Notes: a model not told the origin generated them from the sequence alone. 64,000 nucleotides of DNA from Symbiobacteriaceae bacterium (GCA_029239785.1 JARBUG010000001.1:44987-108986); one strand, 5' to 3'; numbered from the stretch's first letter, positions 24,488 to 32,768 are shown. Made by a program: numbers and translations.

Positions 24488-24759
24488 ACCCTGTACTCAA
24501 AGAGACCGCTATTATTACCTTCTGGACTTTCTGGTGGTCCGTCATCATCGGGGCCGGCGGCGCCCTGGCACTCAAGTGGCCCCTCACCGCCACCTACCTG
24601 ATGTCCGTCCTGACCATCGGCCCCTCCCTGGCGATTCTCCGGGGGCGTAATCGCGAAAAAGACCCGCTAGATGTTGGCGAGCGGGCCGGCGTCGAACTGC
24701 TATCGCTGGTTATTTTGATCGGCATTGGCTGGGCTGGCGGACAATACCTCGGCAAGTAG
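24484..24759 (+). CDS. Small membrane protein
   Basis: 91 residues, GTG start overlapping the previous stop by 4 bp. Hydrophobic segments fall at about 8-28, 36-51 and 70-86, with a charged loop R-G-R-N-R-E-K-D-P-L-D between the last two. Coupled translation suggests a shared role with the ArsR-like C-terminal protein. Family not recognised. Confidence 0.65.
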   Translation: MNPVLKETAIITFWTFWWSVIIGAGGALALKWPLTATYLMSVLTIGPSLAILRGRNREKDPLDVGERAGVELLSLVILIGIGWAGGQYLGK

Positions 24760-24808
24760 AACCTGGAAGGATCTCTCTCCGTATTGATAGGTAGGAGGGA
24801 GATCCGTT

Positions 24809-25234
24809 ATGCGTATATTCCTGGCTCTGCTCGTTTCCATGGCGTTGTTCGCGGCGGGTTGCTCCTCGGGCTCCGGCAAGGCCTTCCGGCAAATTACCTA
24901 CAGCTACACCGGTGGCGTGGCCGGCTTCGATCAGTCCATCACCATCGCCGCCAACGGGGCGTACACCCTGAAGGAGGCGGGCAGGCCCGACCGAACCGGG
25001 CGCCTCACATCCGCCGACATCAAGTCCCTGCGCGATCTGGCCGGCGCCATCAGCTGGGGCGCCGTCGCCGAGAAGTACGACGACCCCCGGGTTGCCGATG
25101 CGATTTTTGAAGGGTTATCGGTCGAAGTGGGCAAAACCGTCTACCAAACAAAGGTTGGCACCGGCGGTCAGCCGCCCTCCGAAGTGGCCCAGCTCCTCGG
25201 CAAGCTCAAAACCATCCTCGACACCCATAAGTGA
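24809..25234 (+). CDS. Small secreted lipoprotein of unknown function
   Basis: 141 residues. A signal peptide with lipobox F-A-A-G-C (14-18) predicts lipid anchoring outside the membrane. The rest looks like a small beta-rich domain (ITYSYTGGVAGFDQSITIAANGAY). GGTAGGAGGGAG precedes the ATG. No function can be assigned. Confidence 0.75.
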   Translation: MRIFLALLVSMALFAAGCSSGSGKAFRQITYSYTGGVAGFDQSITIAANGAYTLKEAGRPDRTGRLTSADIKSLRDLAGAISWGAVAEKYDDPRVADAIFEGLSVEVGKTVYQTKVGTGGQPPSEVAQLLGKLKTILDTHK

Positions 25235-25277
25235 CCCAATGACGAAAGACCCGGCCGCCAGCGCGCCGGGTCTCTGC

Positions 25278-25811
25278 TTACCCCTGCCCAAGCGGAAACG
25301 ACCGGGTAACATCCCATTTGCCGCGCCCGCGCAGCAAATGAATCCGATCCACCACAAACCGGCGCCGGAACCGCACATCGGCCAGGGCCCGCTTCGCCTC
25401 CGGCAGATCCTCGGGCGCCATACTCTCCGCCAGCGTCAAGTGCGGCGTGTACGCATCGCCGTCGTACCGGTCGTTCAGCGTTTCGACAAACCCGTCCAGT
25501 CCCTCCACCAGGTCGTGGTGCAGGTCTTCCAGATCGGGCGACTCATTCACCTTGACATACAGAATCGAATTCCGGAAGACACCCAGCCCGTTCAGCCCGA
25601 TCTCAAATGGCTCCCAGCGTTCGCAAATGGCCTCCAACTGCTCGATCACAACGGCTCCGCTATGGCGATACAGAAACGGTGACTTGACCGTAATGTGCGG
25701 CGGAACGGGGCTCCGAAGCAGCGGATGTCGCTCGCGAATGGCCAGCAGTTCACGGTACAAATCCGGCGGCGGAAGAATGATCACGCCGTAGGCGTACGTG
25801 GGTCTAGTCAT
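25278..25811 (-). CDS. 2'-5' RNA ligase/cyclic phosphodiesterase superfamily protein
   Basis: 177 residues from the ATG at 25811; a longer frame to 25844 is an alternative. Two H-x-T/S-type motifs, P-H-I-T-V and P-H-L-T-L, separated by about 85 residues, are the paired catalytic histidines of the 2H phosphoesterase superfamily (LigT/YjcG-like). It probably acts on 2',3'-cyclic nucleotides or RNA ends in the cytoplasm. Not clearly in an operon; it faces the DinB-like gene divergently. Confidence 0.8.
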   Translation of the reverse strand: MTRPTYAYGVIILPPPDLYRELLAIRERHPLLRSPVPPHITVKSPFLYRHSGAVVIEQLEAICERWEPFEIGLNGLGVFRNSILYVKVNESPDLEDLHHDLVEGLDGFVETLNDRYDGDAYTPHLTLAESMAPEDLPEAKRALADVRFRRRFVVDRIHLLRGRGKWDVTRSFPLGQG

Positions 25812-25903
25812 CGCTTTCTCTGTAACCCTCCCGGGAGGTGCCATTTCCCCATCCTTAGCAATTCCCCTCGCCGGCGCGCCATACCTGCCGGGCAGGAATT
25901 CCT

Positions 25904-26398
25904 ATGAATCTTGCCAAACCTAAAACAATAAAGGGGATGATGGATGTGAACATCAAAGAGATCTGGCTGCAAAACCTGAAGAGCGAGCGCAGGATCACCC
26001 GTGAAACCATCGCTGCCATGACCGACGGCGACGTCCTGTACAGGCCCACCACCGAGCAAATGTGCTTCGGCGCCCAGGCGCTGCACGTGGTCTCCTGTCA
26101 GAAGACGTTGCTAGGCGCCTTCGCCGGCAAGGGCTTCAACTGGGAGCAGGGGCTCACCATCGAAAACTACCCCACGCTCGAAGCGATCCTGCAGCAGTTT
26201 GATGCGGTCATGGCCGATGAACTGGCCTATTTCGAAGGCCTGGAGCCCGAGCAGTACGATCAGGTCATCCAGACGCCCTGGGGCAACGAAGAGCACATGG
26301 TGCAATTGCTCTACAGCTTCCTCGCCCACGAAACGCATCACCGCGGCCAGATGGTCACCTACCTGCGCCTGAAGGGGATGCAGCCGCCCCACTACTAG
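25904..26398 (+). CDS. DinB-family (YfiT-like) four-helix protein
   Basis: Up to 164 residues. The pattern of helices with H-V-V-S near residue 61 and F-L-A-H-E-T-H-H-R-G-Q near residue 139 matches DinB/YfiT proteins, whose histidines bind a divalent metal and which include thiol-dependent transferases. The start is unclear: ATG 25904 has AGGA upstream, but AAAGGGG at 25930 would favour a later start at 25940 or GTG 25946. The TAG stop is inside the CTAG that opens a 72-bp repeat array. Confidence 0.8.
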   Translation: MNLAKPKTIKGMMDVNIKEIWLQNLKSERRITRETIAAMTDGDVLYRPTTEQMCFGAQALHVVSCQKTLLGAFAGKGFNWEQGLTIENYPTLEAILQQFDAVMADELAYFEGLEPEQYDQVIQTPWGNEEHMVQLLYSFLAHETHHRGQMVTYLRLKGMQPPHY

Positions 26399-26542
26399 GC
26401 CCTTACGGCATGGGCCGGTCAAGATTAGGCCCATGCCTGACGGGTTACGGCACCCATTGAGGGTGCCTAGACCCTTACGGCATGGGCCGGTCAAGATTAG
26501 GCCCATGCCTGACGGGTTACGGCACCCATTGAGGGTGCCTAG
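26395..26542. repeat. 72-bp repeat, tandem array A (2 units)
   Basis: CTAG occurs at 26395, 26467 and 26539, exactly 72 bp apart, bounding two near-identical units. Each unit holds a perfect 10-bp stem (GGCATGGGCC with GGCCCATGCC, loop GGTCAAGATTA) and a second stem GGCACCC/GGGTGCC. The first CTAG contains the stop codon of the upstream gene. The same unit recurs at 50037. Confidence 0.92.
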
Positions 26543-26546
26543 ACTA

Positions 26547-26576
26547 TTGACGCCCTCCCGCATCCCGTGCCATAAT
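26547..26576 (+). promoter_or_regulatory. Promoter of argS
   Basis: TTGACG (26547-26552), 18-bp spacer, CATAAT (26571-26576). It starts 5 bp after repeat array A and drives the T-box leader. Confidence 0.75.
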
Positions 26577-26579
26577 GGC

Positions 26580-26805
26580 TGAAACATTCAACCCGATGAC
26601 GGGAAGAGTAGGCGACGGCACGAAGCGCAGCGAGTCCGGGCAGGTGAAAGCCGGACCAATCACCGCCGCCGAACCGCACCCCCGAGGGGCTCCGGGAGCG
26701 CCCGTTAGCGCGCAGGCAAGCGGCTCCGCGGCAGCGGGGCAAGAAGAGTGGCACCGCGGGAAATCGGCCCGCCTCTTGGGAAACCAGGAGGCGGGTTTTG
26801 TTATT
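26580..26805 (+). ncRNA. T-box riboswitch leader of argS
   Basis: The T-box sequence AGAGTGGCACCGCGGG (26745-26760) is followed by a terminator stem CCCGCCTC/GAGGCGGG (26768-26795) and TTTT. Upstream, the long Stem I contains the AGAGTA element near 26603 and a GGTGAAAGCC distal-loop-type segment near 26643. A candidate Arg specifier codon CGC, followed by A, occurs in GAACCGCACC near 26672. Uncharged tRNA-Arg should stabilise the antiterminator and raise argS expression. The codon assignment is tentative. Confidence 0.85.
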
Positions 26806-26825
26806 TCATAAAGGAGATGTCGGTC

Positions 26826-28541
26826 ATGTTCTCAGCCTATGTTGTGACGGCCCTGGCGCCTTACGTCCCGCTGGAACCGACGGCGATTGCGGCCCTGCTG
26901 GAGGCGCCGCCGAGCCCCGACCTGGGCGACCTGGCCTTTCCATGCTTCCACCTGGCGAAGGAGCTGCGGAAGGCGCCCGCCGCCATCGCCACCGAACTGG
27001 CCGAGCGGCTGAGGGCGGAGGGCGCCTCGGGCGCCGGGTCTCCCGTGGCCGAGGTCACCGCCGCCGGCCCCTACCTCAACTTCAAGCTCGACCGGGCGGC
27101 GGTGGGCGCCCGCCTCCTCTCCGACATTCTCACGCAGGGCGACGCCTGGCTCGGCTCCTCGGCGGGCGCCGGCCGGACCGTCTGCATCGACTTCTGCTCT
27201 CCCAACGTGGCCCGGCGGATGCACCTCGGCCACCTGCGCTCCACGGTCATCGGCAAGGCGCTGGCCCGGCTCCACGAAGCCCACGGCTACCGGGTTGTTC
27301 GCATCAACTTCCTGGGCGACTGGGGCACCCAGTTCGGCAAACTGATCGCCGCCTGGAAACGCTGGGGCGACCCGGCAGCCGCCGCCGTCGACCCCATCGC
27401 CGAGCTCCAGCGGCTCTATGTGCACTTCCACAGCATCGCCAAGGAGGACCCGGCGGTGGAGGAGGAGGGCCGGACCTGGTTCAAGCGGCTCGAAGATGGC
27501 GACCCTGAAGCCCGCCAGCTCTGGGCCTGGATTCGGGAGCGGTCGCTGGCGTCCATGAAGTCAACGCTGTCGCTGCTGGATGTTGGCTTTGACGACTACA
27601 ACGGCGAGGCTTTTTACGAAGAGCGGAATCAGGCGGTTGTCCGACTGCTGGCTGAGCGGGGTCTGCTGGTAGAAAACGAGGGCGCCCAGGTGGTGGAGCT
27701 CGAGTCCATGCCGCCCTGCCTGATCCTGAAGGCCGACGGCGCCACGCTCTACGCCACCCGGGATCTCGCGGCCGCCCTCCACCGGGAGGAGGTCTACCAT
27801 CCGGCCCGGAGCCTGTACGTGGTCGACCTGGGCCAGGGGCTCCACTTCCGGCAGGTCTTTGCGACCCTGGAGAAGCTCGGGGCGCCCTGGGCGGGCGGGC
27901 TTGAGCATGTCGGCTTCGGTATCATGCGGGTCGGGGGCAAGCGGCTCCGGACCCGGGCCGGCGATGTGATCTACCTGGAAGATGTGCTGCAGCAGTCGAT
28001 CGACCTAGCGCGGGAGGAACTCCTGGCCCGGAGCCCGGGTATGGCCAACCTGGACGAGGTGGCCCGGGCCATCGGCGTGGGCGCCGTCATCTTCAACGAC
28101 CTGAAGCAGAACCGGCAGAAGGATATCGACTATGACCCGGCCGAAGCGGTCAGCTTCGACGGGGAGACGGGGCCCTACGTGCAGTACGCCCACGCCCGGT
28201 GCCGCAACGTACTGCGGAAGGCGAGGGTGGGGGAGTGCGCCCCGGTCCCGCACCCGGCCTACACCGGAGCGCCCGAGTGGTCCCTCCTGACCGCCCTCGC
28301 CCGCTTCCCCGCCGCCGCCCGAGATGCCATGCAGCGCTGCGAACCCCACCTCGCCGCCCGGGCCCTCCTCGACCTGGCCAAGGCCCTGAGCCACTTCTAC
28401 CACGAATCCCCGGTCCTCCGGGCGGAGCCCGGCGCCCGGGAAGCCCGCCTTGCCCTGGTAGCCGCCACGGCCATCGCCCTGCGGCGGGGCCTCTGGCTCC
28501 TCGGCCTCGAAGCGCCGCCCATGCGGGATGAGAACACCTAG
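26826..28541 (+). CDS. argS: Arginyl-tRNA synthetase
   Basis: 571 residues from the ATG at 26826, 8 bp after AAGGAG; a longer frame would read through the T-box terminator. It carries the class I signature in N-V-A-R-R-M-H-L-G-H-L-R-S-T and the typical ArgRS segment RINFLGDWGTQFGKL. The KMSKS-equivalent region reads GGKRLRTRAGDVIYLEDV, as is usual for ArgRS, which often lacks a canonical KMSKS. The DALR anticodon-binding domain fills the C-terminus (from about 455). It attaches arginine to tRNA-Arg. It is controlled by the T-box leader. Confidence 0.95.
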   Translation: MFSAYVVTALAPYVPLEPTAIAALLEAPPSPDLGDLAFPCFHLAKELRKAPAAIATELAERLRAEGASGAGSPVAEVTAAGPYLNFKLDRAAVGARLLSDILTQGDAWLGSSAGAGRTVCIDFCSPNVARRMHLGHLRSTVIGKALARLHEAHGYRVVRINFLGDWGTQFGKLIAAWKRWGDPAAAAVDPIAELQRLYVHFHSIAKEDPAVEEEGRTWFKRLEDGDPEARQLWAWIRERSLASMKSTLSLLDVGFDDYNGEAFYEERNQAVVRLLAERGLLVENEGAQVVELESMPPCLILKADGATLYATRDLAAALHREEVYHPARSLYVVDLGQGLHFRQVFATLEKLGAPWAGGLEHVGFGIMRVGGKRLRTRAGDVIYLEDVLQQSIDLAREELLARSPGMANLDEVARAIGVGAVIFNDLKQNRQKDIDYDPAEAVSFDGETGPYVQYAHARCRNVLRKARVGECAPVPHPAYTGAPEWSLLTALARFPAAARDAMQRCEPHLAARALLDLAKALSHFYHESPVLRAEPGAREARLALVAATAIALRRGLWLLGLEAPPMRDENT

Positions 28542-28564
28542 CTTACCCCTGCGGGTCTTCTGTT

Positions 28565-28675
28565 TTTAGCCGCGGATTACTCTGATTACACGGATGTTAA
28601 AGGCAGACGCGCATTACAGCAAAAAAATCCGCGCGTGTCCCGAAATCTGTGTAATCCGCGCAATCCGCGGCTAAA
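28565..28675. repeat. Palindromic repeat, copy 2 (CACGGATT-like type)
   Basis: TTTAGCCGCGGATT and AATCCGCGGCTAAA are exact inverted arms. Between them CTGATTACACGGA faces TCTGTGTAATC, and AGGCAGACGCG matches the same spot in copy 3. It sits between argS and the coat genes. Confidence 0.85.
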
Positions 28676-28756
28676 TAAATGCCCCGATAACCACGTATCT
28701 TATGTCCACCAAAGGCAAAACTAACGGCGACCCACGGAAAAAAGGAGGGAGCCAGC

Positions 28757-29032
28757 GTGAGTCAGTCGGAACAAATGACCCCGCTCACCGAAAAAGACCT
28801 CTCCTACATGAAGGACGCCATTCACTGGGAGATGCTCGCCTGCAAGAAGGCCTACCAGTACGCCCACCAGACCCTGGAGCCTGAATGCCGACAGCTCATG
28901 TTCCAGGTCGCCGAACAACACCAAAAGAACCTCGAAGCCATCGTTCAGCACATGGGCGAACACGTCCAGCAAAGCGTCCAGTGCGCCGTTGGCGGCGCCC
29001 AGCCCATGTCCACCCATCAGCCGCAAATGTAG
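28757..29032 (+). CDS. Small helical coat-associated protein (CotF/ferritin-like)
   Basis: 91 residues, GTG start with AAAGGAGGG upstream. Largely alpha-helical: DLSYMKDAIHWEMLACKKAYQYA and a second helix CRQLMFQVAEQHQKNLEAIVQHM, as seen in the short partner proteins often encoded with CotF-type spore coat proteins. The next gene, a CotF-like protein, begins 20 bp later, so the pair is co-expressed. Involvement in spore coat is inferred from this pairing. Confidence 0.65.
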   Translation: MSQSEQMTPLTEKDLSYMKDAIHWEMLACKKAYQYAHQTLEPECRQLMFQVAEQHQKNLEAIVQHMGEHVQQSVQCAVGGAQPMSTHQPQM

Positions 29033-29052
29033 CGAAAGGAGGGAAGCACACC

Positions 29053-29679
29053 ATGCAGCAGCAACAGCAACAGCAGACCCAGATGCCCACACCGCAGTTC
29101 AAGTTTGAAGGCGGTCACCTGGTCATGTACCACCAGGAAGCCACCGGCCTCCCCACTACCCGCGACTCCAACGTCAACGACCGCGACCGTATGACGGACA
29201 TGCTCTCCACCGAAAAGTACCTGAACAGCTCCTACGACACCTTCCTGAACGAGGCCTCCCACGAAGCCCTCTTCCAGGTCGTCAAACAGAACCACACCAA
29301 GTGCCAGGACCTGCAGCGCCAGCTCTACACCACCATGTTCAAAAAGGGCTGGTACAAGTTAGCTGTAGCAGATGCTCAATCCGTCTCCGACGCCTTCACC
29401 AAGGCCACGCAGCTCAAGACCCAGCTTCCCTTCCCCAGCAACCTGGGCCAGATGAGCAGCAACCAGGGCACCAACGTAAGCATCACCAAGGCCATGCAGG
29501 AGGCCCAGCAGCAAATGCAGCAACAGCAAGCGACCCCGCAGCAGACATCCCAGACCGCTCAAACCGGCAGGTCCCAGGCCCAGACCGTCTCGCCGGTCCA
29601 ATCCTTCACCCCGGCCCAGCAGCAGGCTGCGACCCAGGTCCAGAGCGCTGTCCACTCGCCTCAGCAGAACCAGCACTAG
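29053..29679 (+). CDS. CotF-family spore coat protein with Gln-rich ends
   Basis: 208 residues. It starts with a run of glutamines and has a central helical domain, MTDMLSTEKYLNSSYDTFLNEA, typical of CotF/coat-F proteins. The C-terminal 60 residues are low-complexity Gln/Ala/Thr/Ser. AAAGGAGGG lies upstream. CotF proteins are structural coat components in endospore formers, so this supports sporulation in the host. The glutamine tracts are unlike typical CotF. Confidence 0.75.
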   Translation: MQQQQQQQTQMPTPQFKFEGGHLVMYHQEATGLPTTRDSNVNDRDRMTDMLSTEKYLNSSYDTFLNEASHEALFQVVKQNHTKCQDLQRQLYTTMFKKGWYKLAVADAQSVSDAFTKATQLKTQLPFPSNLGQMSSNQGTNVSITKAMQEAQQQMQQQQATPQQTSQTAQTGRSQAQTVSPVQSFTPAQQQAATQVQSAVHSPQQNQH

Positions 29680-29721
29680 GGCGCAAAACTAGCAGGGCCG
29701 CCCACCGGGCAGCCCTGCTTC

Positions 29722-29880
29722 CTATATCTCTTCGATTTTCGCCCACGTGGTGCTCTCAGACCCCACCGCACAAGGCAAGAACCGTTCGCCTTCTCGATAG
29801 AATCGGCGCTCGCAACCATCGGCGCACACATACATACCCTCTTCGCGAACGTCCTCGTCGCTCCGGCCCTGCGTCGCCAT
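29722..29880 (-). CDS. Small zinc-ribbon-like protein
   Basis: 52 residues from the ATG at 29880, which has AAGGAGGGGG 5 bp upstream. The segment Y-V-C-A-D-G-C...F-L-P-C resembles the short one-domain zinc ribbons that read Y-x-C-x-x-C-G...G-D-x-F-P-P-C, although the fourth cysteine is missing. It is last in the minus-strand series after the YrdB-like gene. Function unknown. Confidence 0.6.
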   Translation of the reverse strand: MATQGRSDEDVREEGMYVCADGCERRFYREGERFLPCAVGSESTTWAKIEEI

Positions 29881-29932
29881 GCGACCCCCTCCTTCTGTGC
29901 CACAGTATTCCCATCGCACAGGGAGGTAGACC

Positions 29933-30265
29933 CTACTGCTGCCAGACCACCATCAGCACACGGTTGATGATGGCCACGGCCGCGAAAGCTCCGGCCAGCC
30001 CCGGGCGCCCCGCCGCCCATAGGGCCACAGCTGCCGCCCCGAAAATGACGACCTCCAGACCGAAACGCACCGCCTCCGACACCTCTACCGATGCCTTGGG
30101 CGCCACGAACATGCCCCACAGCACAGCGGCCAACAGGGGCGCCCCGATGCCCAGCAGATACCGAACCGCCCCGCCGCTGCCCGTCCGGAATCCCCAGTAT
30201 CCCAGCCCGACCAGGGCGCAAATCTCCAGCAAAAACCGCACACCCAGGTTCATCGACTGTAGCAT
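29933..30265 (-). CDS. YrdB-family (DUF2568) membrane protein
   Basis: 110 residues with four hydrophobic helices (about 8-26, 34-55, 65-84 and 88-107). The spacing and the L-E-I-C-A-L-V-G-L-G-Y-W-G-F opening match YrdB/DUF2568. It starts 2 bp after the TetR gene and so belongs to the same operon. Role unknown. Confidence 0.8.
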   Translation of the reverse strand: MLQSMNLGVRFLLEICALVGLGYWGFRTGSGGAVRYLLGIGAPLLAAVLWGMFVAPKASVEVSEAVRFGLEVVIFGAAAVALWAAGRPGLAGAFAAVAIINRVLMVVWQQ

Positions 30266-30267
30266 CC

Positions 30268-30837
30268 CTATTCCCTCCCGGCTCCCCGCAGCCCCTGGTC
30301 CATCACGTTAATCAGCCAGTCAAAGGACTCGGCCACATCGAATGGCATCCCGAACCCGCCAGCCGCCTCCAGCGAAGCGAACCCATGCACGGCGCTCCGC
30401 AGGCTCCGGGCGGCGTGAACCGCATCCTTCTCGCTTAACTGATACCCCCGCAGCACCGCCAGCACCACTTTCACCGTCTCGTCGCTGGCGGCCACGTATG
30501 CCTCGTCCAGAGGGCGCACCCGCACGGTCAGCCCATACAGCCCGGGATGGGCCAGCACGTACCCCCGGTACGCCGCTGCCACCGCCCGCAGCGCCTCCGC
30601 CCCGGCCCGCCCGGTCGCCGCCCCCCGCATGCAGGCCGCCAACTCCCCCAGCGCCCGGGCCGCCAGCACCTGCTGCAACTGCTCCAGGCTTTCCATGTGG
30701 TTGTACAGCGACGGCGGCCGCACGCCTAACTGCGCCGCCAGCGCCCCCACCGTCAGCCCGCCGGCGCCGTCACGGTCGACGATCTCCGCCGCCGCCGCCA
30801 GCACCTTCTCCTTGTCCAGCCCTGCCCTAGGCGCCAA
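30268..30837 (-). CDS. TetR-family transcriptional regulator (WHG-domain type)
   Basis: 189 residues from a TTG at 30837, chosen because AGGAAGGGG lies 9 bp upstream; the frame stays open to 30870. The N-terminal helix-turn-helix is GLTVGALAAQLGVRPPSLYNHMESLEQL, and the C-terminal part has AHPGLYGLTV and the W-x-x-G-like ligand domain of TetR_C_33. It overlaps the end of the hydrolase gene. The dyads in the operon promoter at 31668 make autoregulation likely. Confidence 0.88.
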   Translation of the reverse strand: MAPRAGLDKEKVLAAAAEIVDRDGAGGLTVGALAAQLGVRPPSLYNHMESLEQLQQVLAARALGELAACMRGAATGRAGAEALRAVAAAYRGYVLAHPGLYGLTVRVRPLDEAYVAASDETVKVVLAVLRGYQLSEKDAVHAARSLRSAVHGFASLEAAGGFGMPFDVAESFDWLINVMDQGLRGAGRE

Positions 30838-31648
30838 TGGAAGCAGCCCCTTCCTGCAGAAACGCGACAATTGCGGCGCCCGCCACCGCCGGCATCTCCG
30901 CGTGCGGATAATGTCCGGCGCCCTCCACCATGACCACCCGGCCCCGGACCTGCTCGGCCAACCACGCTGCCTCGGCCGCCGGGTTCGGGAAATCCGGGTC
31001 CTTGGACCCCATCATCACCAGAGCCGGTGCCTGCACCTGGCCCAGGCGGGCCGTGCAGGGCGCCTTCGGCGCCGCCAGCATTCCCTTCACCGCTGCAAAG
31101 CGGCCCGGCTCGGCCAGGTTCTTCTTCAACGCCGCCCGATAGGCCGCAAAATCCGCCGGCTTGGCCGTAGGATAGAGTGATCCGTAATAAGCGGTCCAGG
31201 CGGCCACCCGCCACGGCCCTGCCAACATGGCGCCCAGGCCGATCTTCTGGAAGAAAGGCATCGGCATGTCACGCACAAACGCCCCCACCAGCACGATGCG
31301 CCCCACCAACTCCGGCGCCTCAGCCGCCGCCCACACCGCCGCGGCCGCCGCCATCGACGTGCCAATCACCGCCGCCGGCCCGGCGTTCAGGTGCTGAATC
31401 AGCGCCACCACGTCCGCCCCCACGGACGCCGCTGCGTAGTCGGGCCACCCGGTGCTGGACTCCCCATGGCCCCGCACATCCATGGTCACCACCCGGTAAC
31501 CCGCCTGCACCAGCAGCGGGCGCAGGAACCGGTACTCGCCCCGCACATCGCCCAGGCTGGGCACACACACCACCAGCGGGCCGGGACTCAATGTATCATC
31601 GTAGGCAATCACGCCCTCGGGGCGCCGCAGGAACTCGGTCATCATCAC
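30827..31648 (-). CDS. Alpha/beta-hydrolase
   Basis: 273 residues. The nucleophile elbow is G-T-S-M-A, the oxyanion region lies near V-V-C-V-P-S-L-G-D, D-V-R-G-H-G-E-S is the typical strand-4 motif, and the catalytic His is in E-G-A-G-H-Y-P-H. It probably hydrolyses a small ester or related compound in the cytoplasm. First gene of the operon with a TetR regulator and a YrdB-like protein, so its substrate may be the TetR ligand. AGGAGGG precedes the tandem ATGs. Confidence 0.88.
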   Translation of the reverse strand: MMMTEFLRRPEGVIAYDDTLSPGPLVVCVPSLGDVRGEYRFLRPLLVQAGYRVVTMDVRGHGESSTGWPDYAAASVGADVVALIQHLNAGPAAVIGTSMAAAAAVWAAAEAPELVGRIVLVGAFVRDMPMPFFQKIGLGAMLAGPWRVAAWTAYYGSLYPTAKPADFAAYRAALKKNLAEPGRFAAVKGMLAAPKAPCTARLGQVQAPALVMMGSKDPDFPNPAAEAAWLAEQVRGRVVMVEGAGHYPHAEMPAVAGAAIVAFLQEGAASIGA

Positions 31649-31667
31649 GCATCCCTCCTGGATGAAA

Positions 31668-31712
31668 ACTAATCTCGTTAGTTATAATACGAATTCGATT
31701 AGTCTTTGTCAA
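31668..31712 (-). promoter_or_regulatory. Promoter and TetR-type operator of the hydrolase operon
   Basis: On the minus strand, TTGACA (31712-31707), a 17-bp spacer and TATTAT (31689-31684). The dyad ACTAATCTCGTTAGT lies just downstream (31668-31682), and CTAATCGAATTCG overlaps the spacer. This fits repression by the TetR protein encoded in the operon. Confidence 0.75.
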
Positions 31713-31781
31713 CAGGCAGGGATCAGATTTTCCAAAGCAAAATGAACAGGGTTATGTTCAAGCAGAGGTGGAGAGCAACCC

Positions 31782-32768
31782 ATGCGTGCCATCGAGACCC
31801 ACGACCTGACCAAAACGTTCATGCGCACCGAGAGCCGTCCCGGCCTCGCCGGCGCCCTGCGTGACCTGTTCGACCGCCGCCAGACCACCTTCGTCGCCGT
31901 CGACGGCATCAACCTCACGGTCGACCAGGGCGAAATCGTCGGCTATATTGGTGCGAATGGGGCGGGCAAATCGACCACCATCAAAATGTTGACGGGCATC
32001 CTCCAACCGACTGCGGGCACGCTGAATGTGAACGGTTTCGACCCGCACCGCCAGCGGGAGCGGTTCGTCAGCACCATCGGCGTCGTCTTCGGGCAGCGGT
32101 CGCAGCTCTGGTGGGATATCGCCGTGCAGGAGTCGTTCCGGCTCCTCCAGCGCATCTACCGTGTGAGCGACCACGACTTCAAAACCCACTTCATCGACGG
32201 CGTTGCCGAAGTGCTTGAAATCGGCCCGCTCATGGCCACGCCCGTCCGCAAACTCTCCCTCGGCCAGCGCATGCGCTGCGAAATGGCCGCCGCCCTGCTC
32301 CACCGCCCGTCGCTGCTCTTCCTCGATGAACCCACCATCGGGCTCGATGTCAGCGTCAAGCTGCGCATCCGGGAGTTCCTCAAAGAGCTGAACCACCGCT
32401 ACGAGACGACGGTCCTCCTCACCACCCACGACCTGTCCGATATCGAAGCGCTCTGCCGGCGGGTCATCATGCTGGACAAGGGCCGTATCGTCTACGATGG
32501 CACCCTGACCGACCTGCGCCAGCGCTGGGCCGGCGACCGGACGGTCCGGGTCGTCTTCGGGGCCGATGTGGACCCGGGCGCCATTGGGCGCGCCTGTGAG
32601 CGGGAGGAGGAGACCACCTTCCGCTTCCGCCTGGCCGATGACGAGGACCTGTCCGACCTGCTCCCCGCCCTGGTCCGGCTCGGCCCCATCCGGGATATTA
32701 CCGTGCTGGAGGCCGGCATGGAGGAGATCGTCCGCAAGATGTACGAAACGGGAGGCGCCACCGCATGA
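31782..32768 (+). CDS. ABC-2-type exporter ATP-binding protein
   Basis: 328 residues. It carries Walker A G-A-N-G-A-G-K-S-T (57-65), a signature in LSLGQRMRCEMA, Walker B LLFLDEPTIGLD and the H-loop T-T-H-D. The C-terminal extension of about 90 residues is as in NatA/DrrA-like exporters (similar to the ATPases paired with DUF990 permeases). It powers the two membrane proteins encoded at 33677 and 34470. Its stop overlaps the start of an oxidoreductase gene (ATGA). Confidence 0.92.
   Translation: MRAIETHDLTKTFMRTESRPGLAGALRDLFDRRQTTFVAVDGINLTVDQGEIVGYIGANGAGKSTTIKMLTGILQPTAGTLNVNGFDPHRQRERFVSTIGVVFGQRSQLWWDIAVQESFRLLQRIYRVSDHDFKTHFIDGVAEVLEIGPLMATPVRKLSLGQRMRCEMAAALLHRPSLLFLDEPTIGLDVSVKLRIREFLKELNHRYETTVLLTTHDLSDIEALCRRVIMLDKGRIVYDGTLTDLRQRWAGDRTVRVVFGADVDPGAIGRACEREEETTFRFRLADDEDLSDLLPALVRLGPIRDITVLEAGMEEIVRKMYETGGATA

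Noticed and set aside
26575..26811. 78-codon plus-strand frame in the argS leader
   Set aside because: It lies within the T-box structure and its end is the terminator stem.
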